Positions 1-4,066 of a stretch of 6,354 nucleotides of DNA are shown here, one piece after another. Made by a program: the position numbers and the translations under genes. The DNA is from Actinomycetes bacterium (GTDB lineage: Bacteria; Actinomycetota; Acidimicrobiia; Acidimicrobiales; Ilumatobacteraceae). Below the pieces are notes generated by a model. The model was not told the DNA's origin, did not search any database, and saw only the letters and a list, made by a program, of their open reading frames with translations. The stretch lies in NCBI GenBank assembly GCA_023417265.1, contig JAEZFY010000212.1:1-6354 (forward strand), read 5' to 3'. How positions within the stretch are numbered: position 1 is the first letter of the stretch; every line of letters starts with the position of its first letter.

Positions 1-142
1 GCCACGCCCCGCGGCCAGGCGCCCGTCCGAGCACCGCGACGGGCCCGTCGCCGGCTTCCACGAGCGCGACGCGGACGAGTTCGGGCGCGGGCCGGCGGCG
101 TCCACAACCGACGCACGTGCGCACGGGGATGTGGGCCGCCAC
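1..142 (-). CDS. ylxR: YlxR (DUF448) nucleic-acid-binding protein, N-terminal part
   Basis: Partial gene: 47 codons are visible from a GTG start (142-140), then the window ends. The translation shows the family hallmarks: an RTCVGCGRRRP segment at residues 8-18 and the GRAPGRGAW segment at residues 39-47, matching the conserved C-V-G-C and P-G-R-G-A-W/Y motifs of YlxR. Known family members are small (about 90-110 residues) basic proteins encoded between nusA and infB; roles in RNA binding and in RNase P modulation have been proposed. A GGAG Shine-Dalgarno lies 6 nt before the GTG. The frame is open back to the nusA stop codon, which lies in the same frame, so the start is bounded to a short stretch. 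The gap to nusA is 30 nt, so it is almost certainly cotranscribed with nusA and rimP; infB is expected next, outside the window. Confidence 0.9.
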   Translation of the reverse strand, partial: MAAHIPVRTCVGCGRRRPAPELVRVALVEAGDGPVAVLGRAPGRGAW

Positions 143-172
143 GTCACGCTCCAGGCTGCGGATCGCAGAGCG

Positions 173-1480
173 TCACTCCTCGGTGCCTTCGGCCGCGGGC
201 GCAGCCTCGGTGGCGTCGGCCTCGGCGTCGTCGTCGACGAGCACGCCCTCTTCACCGGTTTCGCCCTCGGTGTTGTCGACATCGGACAGCTCGGCGACGT
301 CTTCGGCAACGGCTTCTTCCTCGTCGAGCACGGCGACCACGTCGGCGGGCTCGCCCGACTCGGCGGCCTCGAACTCGGCCTGCGTCATGATCGAGCCGTC
401 GGCGGCGTGCCACTCCATCTCGCCCGTCGAGGGATTCGCCACCCACTCGCCCTCGGCGTACTCGACGTCGTCGTGCGCGAGGTAGCCCCCGGCCGGCACG
501 CCCTCGGCGACCTGCGTCTCGGAACGGATGTCGATACGCACGCCGGTGAGGCGGGCCGCCAGCCGGGCGTTCTGACCCTCACGCCCGATCGCCAGGCTGA
601 GCTGGTGGTCGGGCACGATCACGTCGGCCTGCGTGCCGTCCTCGGAGATGTTGACGTAGTTGACCTTGGCGGGGCTGAGCGCCTTGGCGACGAAGTCGGG
701 AAGGTCCTCGCTGAACGGGACGATGTCGATCTTCTCGCCGCGCAGCTCGTTGACGACCATCCGCACCCGGCTGCCGCGGGCACCCACGCAGGCACCGACC
801 GGGTCGACGTTGTGGTCGTTCGACCACACCGCGATCTTGGTGCGGTGGCCGGGCTCGCGGGCACACGACTTGATCTCGACGATGCCATCGGCGATCTCGG
901 GCACTTCGAGCTCGAACAGCCGCTTGATCAGGCCCGGGTGCGTGCGCGACACGACGATCTGCGGGCCCTTGGCCGTCTTGCGGACCTCGACGATGTACGC
1001 CTTGCAGCGGTCGTCCTTGTTGGGTCGCTCGAACGGCACCTGCTCGGCCTGTGGCAACAGCGCCTCGACACGACCGAGGTCGAGCAGCGTGTAGCGCGTG
1101 TCGGTCTGGCGGATGATGCCGGTCACGAGGTCGCCCTCGCGGTTGGCGTACTCCTCGAACTTGCGGTCGCGCTCGACCTCGCGGATCTTCTGGCTCATCA
1201 CCTGGCGGAACGTCTGCGCGGCGATCCGGCCGAGCTCGTCACGCTTGGGTGTGTCGTCACGCTCATTGACCCAGTTGCCGTCCTCGTCGAGGTCGAAGGC
1301 CGTGAACGTGAACTCCATCGTGTCGGGGTTGACCTCGACGACGACTTCGTCGGCTGCGCCGGGCCGGCGCTTGTAGGCGCTCGCCAGGGCATCGACGAGG
1401 ACGTGCAGCAGGTCGTCCTCCGACATCCCTTTTTCCTGGGCGAGAATGCGGATCGCCTCAGTCATGTCGAGATTCGTCAC
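173..1480 (-). CDS. nusA: Transcription termination/antitermination factor NusA
   Basis: 435-residue NusA. It binds RNA polymerase and nascent RNA, promotes pausing and hairpin-dependent termination, and takes part in rRNA antitermination. The order of domains fits: N-terminal polymerase-binding domain (about residues 1-110), S1 domain (about 114-180, starting near EGDLVTGII), KH1 (about 210-260, with VGACVGARGSRVRMV) and KH2 (about 270-320, with AIGREGQNARLAARL). The core ends near residue 330, the usual length for actinobacterial NusA. About 100 further residues form an acidic, Glu/Asp/Ala-rich tail with no domain I recognise. The chosen GTG start overlaps the rimP stop as GTGA (1480-1477) and has an excellent Shine-Dalgarno; an in-frame ATG at 1465-1463 would drop only five residues. 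Translation is probably coupled to rimP. The identity is secure; the function of the tail is unknown. Confidence 0.97.
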   Translation of the reverse strand: MTNLDMTEAIRILAQEKGMSEDDLLHVLVDALASAYKRRPGAADEVVVEVNPDTMEFTFTAFDLDEDGNWVNERDDTPKRDELGRIAAQTFRQVMSQKIREVERDRKFEEYANREGDLVTGIIRQTDTRYTLLDLGRVEALLPQAEQVPFERPNKDDRCKAYIVEVRKTAKGPQIVVSRTHPGLIKRLFELEVPEIADGIVEIKSCAREPGHRTKIAVWSNDHNVDPVGACVGARGSRVRMVVNELRGEKIDIVPFSEDLPDFVAKALSPAKVNYVNISEDGTQADVIVPDHQLSLAIGREGQNARLAARLTGVRIDIRSETQVAEGVPAGGYLAHDDVEYAEGEWVANPSTGEMEWHAADGSIMTQAEFEAAESGEPADVVAVLDEEEAVAEDVAELSDVDNTEGETGEEGVLVDDDAEADATEAAPAAEGTEE

Positions 1481-2175
1481 GGTGTCTCCTCCTCGATGAA
1501 GACCTCGTCGTCATCGTCGTCGGTGTCGTCGTCGTCGTCGGTGTCGTCATCGTCGGCGTCGGCGTACTCGTCGCCGATCTCGTCGATGTCGGTGTCGTCG
1601 TCGGTGTCGTCGCCGTCGTCGGTGTCGTCGGTGTCGTCGGTGTCGTCGGGATCGGTGCCGGCGGCCGGCGCGTTGCGCTTCGACGGCCCCTTGCCGGGCT
1701 TGGGGGCGGGGCCCCACTGGAACACGGTCTTGGCGCGCTCGATCTGGCTCAGCGCGACCACCCGCTCGCCGGTGTCGGTGAGCACGGTGGCGGTCGTGTC
1801 GTCGGCCGCGACCAGCCGGCCTTCGAAGCGGCGTTGCCCGTTGGCGTCGGGGGCGACCAACCGGATCGTGACCAGGTCGCCGGTCGCCCGGGCGAAATGC
1901 TCGGGGGTGCGCAGGGGCCGCTCGATACCGGGGCTCGACACCTCGAGGGTGTAGCGCCCGGGGATCGGGTCGGCGTGGTCGAACTCGCGGGAGATCAGGC
2001 GGGTTGCCAGGGCGAGCTGCTCGAGATCGATCCGCTGGCCGGCGTCCGGCCGCGTATCGAGCGTGATCCGCAGGGTGCCGCCGCGTTGTTCGATGTCGTA
2101 GATGTCGAGCTGCAGATCGGAGGCAATCGGCTCGACCAGCGCACGGACCTTGTCGAGGACCGGGGACTTGCTCAT
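1477..2175 (-). CDS. rimP: Ribosome maturation factor RimP with long acidic C-terminal tail
   Basis: 232-residue protein, first gene of the operon. RimP acts in the late assembly of the 30S ribosomal subunit. The N-terminal alpha/beta domain (about residues 1-92) contains the family signature LEVSSPGIERPLRTPEHF (residues 77-94) and an RITLDTRPD strand near residue 36; a small SH3-like C-terminal domain follows (about 95-155, ending near IERAKTVFQW). Typical RimP is about 150-180 residues long. The extra 60 residues (about 173-232) are almost pure Asp/Thr with a few Glu, after a short basic linker (PKPGKGPSKR). The ATG start has an AAAGGAGG Shine-Dalgarno 8 nt upstream. The stop overlaps the nusA start by 4 nt. 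Neighbours nusA and ylxR confirm the identity. Confidence 0.96.
   Translation of the reverse strand: MSKSPVLDKVRALVEPIASDLQLDIYDIEQRGGTLRITLDTRPDAGQRIDLEQLALATRLISREFDHADPIPGRYTLEVSSPGIERPLRTPEHFARATGDLVTIRLVAPDANGQRRFEGRLVAADDTTATVLTDTGERVVALSQIERAKTVFQWGPAPKPGKGPSKRNAPAAGTDPDDTDDTDDTDDGDDTDDDTDIDEIGDEYADADDDDTDDDDDTDDDDDEVFIEEETP
1486..1493 (-). promoter_or_regulatory. nusA ribosome binding site
   Basis: On the minus strand AGGAGGAG lies 5 nt before the GTG at 1480-1478, inside the last codons of rimP. It decides the nusA start in favour of the overlapping GTG over the ATG five codons later. Confidence 0.75.
1507..1653. repeat. Low-complexity GAC/ACC codon repeat encoding Asp-Thr tail of RimP
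   Basis: About 147 bases read on the plus strand as near-uniform strings of GTC and GTCGTCGGT units. In the rimP frame they encode runs of Asp broken by single Thr residues (DDT and DDDDDT units). The unit is codon-like and imperfect, so it is a coding microsatellite capable of length change in steps of three, not a CRISPR or mobile repeat. Array length is likely to vary between strains by replication slippage (inference). Confidence 0.8.
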
Positions 2176-2183
2176 CTCAATTG

Positions 2184-2191
2184 CCTCCTTT
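2184..2191 (-). promoter_or_regulatory. rimP ribosome binding site
   Basis: AAAGGAGG on the minus strand, 8 nt before the rimP ATG. It is a near-perfect anti-16S complement and begins only 8 nt after the foot of the leader hairpin. Confidence 0.8.
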
Positions 2192-2199
2192 CACGAAAC

Positions 2200-2225
2200 A
2201 AGGCGTGGGCTGGTGCCCACGCCTT
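2200..2225 (-). promoter_or_regulatory. rimP leader hairpin, candidate attenuator
   Basis: A perfect 11-bp inverted repeat (AAGGCGTGGGC / GCCCACGCCTT) with the 4-nt loop ACCA on the minus strand lies in the rimP leader. It is followed by a short, broken U-tract (GTTTCG after the closing TT), then the Shine-Dalgarno. The stem is strong enough to be an intrinsic terminator, but the U-tract is weak. In Bacillus subtilis a NusA-dependent terminator in the leader of the rimP-nusA operon lets NusA repress its own synthesis; the position here fits the same logic. A stretch upstream (TTGGTG, minus strand of 2236-2241) is complementary to the loop plus a flanking base and might form a pseudoknot. The hairpin is seen directly; its function is inferred. 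Confidence 0.65.
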
Positions 2226-2254
2226 CTCGGTACAACACCAATTAGCGGACTCCG

Positions 2255-2260
2255 AGTATA
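2255..2260 (-). promoter_or_regulatory. Candidate -10 box of the rimP-nusA operon promoter
   Basis: TATACT on the minus strand, five of six matches to TATAAT and the best -10 hexamer in the intergenic region. Transcription would start near 2248, giving a leader of about 70 nt that includes the hairpin. No convincing -35 is visible at the expected distance (CCCCTA), so the promoter would depend on its -10 or on an activator. Confidence 0.5.
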
Positions 2261-2296
2261 GCCCGATCTGCGTCCTGTAGGGGCGGGGGGAGGCAG

Positions 2297-2302
2297 TACA
2301 GT
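2297..2302 (+). promoter_or_regulatory. Candidate -10 box giving a leaderless transcript of the ClgR/PopR-like gene
   Basis: TACAGT fits the actinobacterial TANNNT pattern and ends exactly 6 nt before the ATG at 2309, so transcription would begin at or next to the start codon. No Shine-Dalgarno is well placed upstream of this ATG, which fits a leaderless mRNA. The -35 region is poor. Confidence 0.5.
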
Positions 2303-2308
2303 CCGGGC

Positions 2309-2635
2309 ATGTCGGCGCTGCCGTTTCCGTCGGTTCCACACCCTGATCGGGTGGCTCCCCCGCCCAGCCCGGGCGCCACGCTCCGCGACGTGGTGGGCGG
2401 TGTGCTGCGCGACGAACGCGGCCACCAGGGGCGCACCCTCACCGATGTCGCCGGGCGGGCGGGAGTGTCGGTCGCCTACCTGTCCGAGGTCGAGCGCGGC
2501 CGCAAGGACGCCAGCGCCGACGTCCTCGCCGCCGTTTCGGCAGCGCTCGAGCTGCCGCTCCCCACCCTCCTCGACCGAGCCGCTCGACGCCTGACGGTCC
2601 ACGCCCGCTCCGGCATGTTCGCGCTCGCCGCCTGA
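2309..2635 (+). CDS. Xre-family ClgR/PopR-like transcriptional regulator with SsrA-like C-terminus
   Basis: 108-residue DNA-binding protein. After a Pro-rich N-terminus (about residues 1-22) comes one Xre/HTH_3 domain (about 25-90) with helix-turn-helix TLTDVAGRAGVSVAYLSEVE at 43-62, followed by RGRKDAS. This TL..VA..A.VS..YLSE.ERGRK.AS pattern is characteristic of ClgR and its Streptomyces paralogue PopR, activators of clp genes in actinobacteria. The last four residues are ALAA, the same ending as the SsrA tag; the two C-terminal alanines of Streptomyces PopR are known to drive its ClpP-dependent degradation. The gene converges on the clpP pair (77 nt between stop codons), which strengthens the assignment and suggests that pair is its target. 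The N-terminal 22 residues are longer than in typical ClgR and could be trimmed, but no later ATG or GTG with a better signal was found. I give no symbol because ClgR and PopR cannot be told apart here. Confidence 0.87.
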   Translation: MSALPFPSVPHPDRVAPPPSPGATLRDVVGGVLRDERGHQGRTLTDVAGRAGVSVAYLSEVERGRKDASADVLAAVSAALELPLPTLLDRAARRLTVHARSGMFALAA

Positions 2636-2712
2636 TCCCGGCCCAGGCACGCGCTGGTGGTGTCGATCGTTGCCAACCGCGCCCGGTCCGGAGCCAAGCG
2701 CGAACCGGCCCG

Positions 2713-3342
2713 TTACGGGCGCAGGGCGTGGTGGGCTCGGGTGCCGATCGAGGCCTGCGGGCCGGGTACGACGTCGGCGAGCCCGTAGGCGACGGCTTGC
2801 GGTCCGTGCAGGACGAGCGCGCGATCGGTGTCGGCGCGGACCTGCTCGGTGCTCCGTCCTGTGTGGAGGGCGAGGATCGCCTCGGCCTCGCCGCGGACGC
2901 GCTCGATCTCGGCAGCCTCCAAGGCGAGGTCGCTCAGCGCACCGCGCGACACGGGAGCGTGCGGCTGATGGACCAGTACCCGGGCGTGGGCGAGCACGCC
3001 GCGCTTGCCCGGTGCGCCGGCGGCGAGCAGGATCGCGGCAGAGTCGGCAGCCTGCCCGACGCACAGCGTCGCCACGTCGCACGGCACGAACTGGATCGTG
3101 TCGTAGATCGCCAGCATCGCCGTGTGCGCCCCGCCGGGCGAGTTGATGTAGAGGTGGATGTCGCGCTCGGGTTCCACCGCGGCAAGGTGCAGCAGCTGGG
3201 CGACGACGACGTTGGCCACGCCGTCGTCGATCGCGGTCCCGACGAAGACGATCCGTTCCGAGAGCAAGCGGCTGTAGATATCGGACACGCGCTCGCCACG
3301 CGCGGTCTGTTCGATGACCGACGGGATCAGGTAGCTGCTCAC
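2713..3342 (-). CDS. ClpP2-like pseudo-protease subunit (catalytic Ser and Asp lost)
   Basis: 209-residue ClpP-family protein of normal length. The N-terminus (YLIPSVIEQ at residues 4-12, then IYSRLLSERIVFVG at 22-35) is typical of actinobacterial ClpP2, as are NSPGG (67-71) and IYDTIQ (79-84). The nucleophile region reads GQAADSAAILLAAG (96-109), aligning without gaps to GQAASAAAVLLAAG in mycobacterial ClpP2, so the catalytic Ser position is Asp100, with a Ser one residue later. His125 (RVLVHQP) is kept. The catalytic Asp region reads DTDRALVL (171-178) where active enzymes have DTDRDKIL, so that Asp is Ala175. The protein should therefore be proteolytically inactive but keep the ClpP fold and the oligomerisation segments. 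The GTG start overlaps the upstream clpP stop as GTGA (3342-3339), implying coupled translation. The role is inferred: a structural or ATPase-docking subunit of a mixed ClpP complex, comparable to cyanobacterial ClpR. Confidence 0.88.
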   Translation of the reverse strand: MSSYLIPSVIEQTARGERVSDIYSRLLSERIVFVGTAIDDGVANVVVAQLLHLAAVEPERDIHLYINSPGGAHTAMLAIYDTIQFVPCDVATLCVGQAADSAAILLAAGAPGKRGVLAHARVLVHQPHAPVSRGALSDLALEAAEIERVRGEAEAILALHTGRSTEQVRADTDRALVLHGPQAVAYGLADVVPGPQASIGTRAHHALRP

Positions 3343-3935
3343 GAGGCGACTCCGATCCGACGCACCGCCCGCCTCGGGAGCACATCGGCGAGCGACGTCA
3401 CGACCGCGTCGACGAACCCGTAGTCGCGTGCCGCTTCGGCCGTGAACCAGCGGTCGCGGCCCACGTCGCGGACGACCTCGTCGAGCGGCCGGCCGGTGTG
3501 GCGGGCGATGATCCCGCGCATCCGGTCGAGCGTGACCACGAGGTTGGCGGCCTGGATCGCCACATCGGCGGCCGAACCACCGATACCCGCCGAACCTTCG
3601 TGCATCAGCACCTGCGCGTTCGGCAGGGCAAACCGCTTCCCCGCGGTGCCCGCACACAGGATCAGCTGGCCCATGCTTGCCGCCAACCCACTCGCCACGG
3701 TGACGACATCGTTGGGGATCAACTGCATCACGTCGTAGATCGCCAGCCCGGCCAGCACCGAGCCACCGGGCGAGTTGACGAACAGGCAGATGTCGGAGTT
3801 GGGATCGTCGGCCGACAGCGCCAACAGCTCGGCGACGACCCGATCGGCGGACGCATCGGTCACCTCGTCCGACAGCATCACGATGCGGGCGTCGAGCAGG
3901 CGGTCGGCCACGGTGCGGGTCGCGTTGACGCTCAT
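3339..3935 (-). CDS. ClpP-family ATP-dependent protease subunit with intact catalytic triad
   Basis: 198 residues from the ATG at 3935-3933. ClpP forms a barrel of two seven-subunit rings that degrades proteins fed by ClpX or ClpC ATPases. Catalytic residues are all present: Ser87 in GLAASMGQLIL (83-93), His112 in QVLMHEG (108-114) and Asp161 in GRDRWFTAEAA (159-169). NSPGGSVLAGLAIYD (54-68) provides the oxyanion region. SAADVAIQA (121-129) resembles actinobacterial ClpP1. The residues after the catalytic His are Glu-Gly instead of the usual Gln-Pro. The region before RLLDARIV is short (about 11 residues), leaving little room for the usual axial pore loop. In-frame GTGs at 3965 and 3971 could add 10 or 12 residues (GVRGGLSRLAG), so the start is uncertain; neither start has a strong Shine-Dalgarno. 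It is first in a two-gene operon with the inactive ClpP2-like gene. No clpX, clpC or tig is adjacent, so this is probably an accessory ClpP pair, not the main clpP1-clpP2 locus. Confidence 0.9.
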   Translation of the reverse strand: MSVNATRTVADRLLDARIVMLSDEVTDASADRVVAELLALSADDPNSDICLFVNSPGGSVLAGLAIYDVMQLIPNDVVTVASGLAASMGQLILCAGTAGKRFALPNAQVLMHEGSAGIGGSAADVAIQAANLVVTLDRMRGIIARHTGRPLDEVVRDVGRDRWFTAEAARDYGFVDAVVTSLADVLPRRAVRRIGVAS

Positions 3936-3975
3936 GCCGGCCAGCCTGGAGAGGCCACCACGCACACCCACACGA

Positions 3976-3992
3976 TTTCGCCAGCAGCAGAA
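3976..3992. promoter_or_regulatory. Candidate ClgR/PopR-type operator upstream of the clpP pair
   Basis: TTTCGC-5N-GCAGAA, an imperfect dyad (4 of 6 positions symmetric) 40 nt upstream of the clpP ATG. It resembles the Streptomyces ClgR motif GTTCGC-5N-GCG (5/6 and 2/3 matches), and its right half equals the GCAGAA half-site of the PopR operator as I recall it. The location fits activator binding near a weak promoter; no TANNNT -10 was found on the minus strand between 3936 and 4066. If real, it favours the 3935 start over the GTG at 3971, which would lie only 4 nt away. Single copy, short motif. Confidence 0.35.
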
Positions 3993-4054
3993 CTCGCCCA
4001 GCGGGCAGCCGAGCCGCGGCCCGAAGGGGCCCGATCCGGGCGGGCGGCGGCGGG

Positions 4055-4060
4055 TATCTT
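4055..4060 (+). promoter_or_regulatory. Candidate -10 box giving a leaderless proS transcript
   Basis: TATCTT fits TANNNT and ends 6 nt before the proS GTG at 4067, the same geometry as at the regulator gene. No good Shine-Dalgarno precedes the GTG. No -35 consensus is evident. Confidence 0.5.
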
Positions 4061-4066
4061 GCCGGG

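Noticed and set aside
1500..1660. Tandem repeat as a CRISPR array or mobile element end
   Set aside because: The unit is trinucleotide-based, in frame, without spacers, and encodes the RimP tail.
131..1954. 607-codon open frame on the plus strand antisense to rimP and nusA
   Set aside because: It mirrors two secure conserved genes; its composition (Val/Asp/Leu/Ala-rich, then a Ser run opposite the Asp tail) is what high-GC antisense frames give.
2617..2630. GTTCGC-5N-CCG resembling a ClgR operator at the end of the regulator gene
   Set aside because: It lies in the codons for the conserved-looking FALAA end, its second half does not match GCG, and it is not upstream of any gene start.
2708..2720. 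GCCCG-TTA-CGGGC inverted repeat at the stop of the clpP2-like gene as a bidirectional terminator
   Set aside because: Only a 5-bp stem with a 3-nt loop and no T-tract on either strand; easily expected by chance at this GC content.
2177..3385. 402-codon minus-strand frame across the regulator and the clpP2-like gene
   Set aside because: Arg/Pro-rich off-frame reading of the clpP2-like gene and antisense reading of the regulator.
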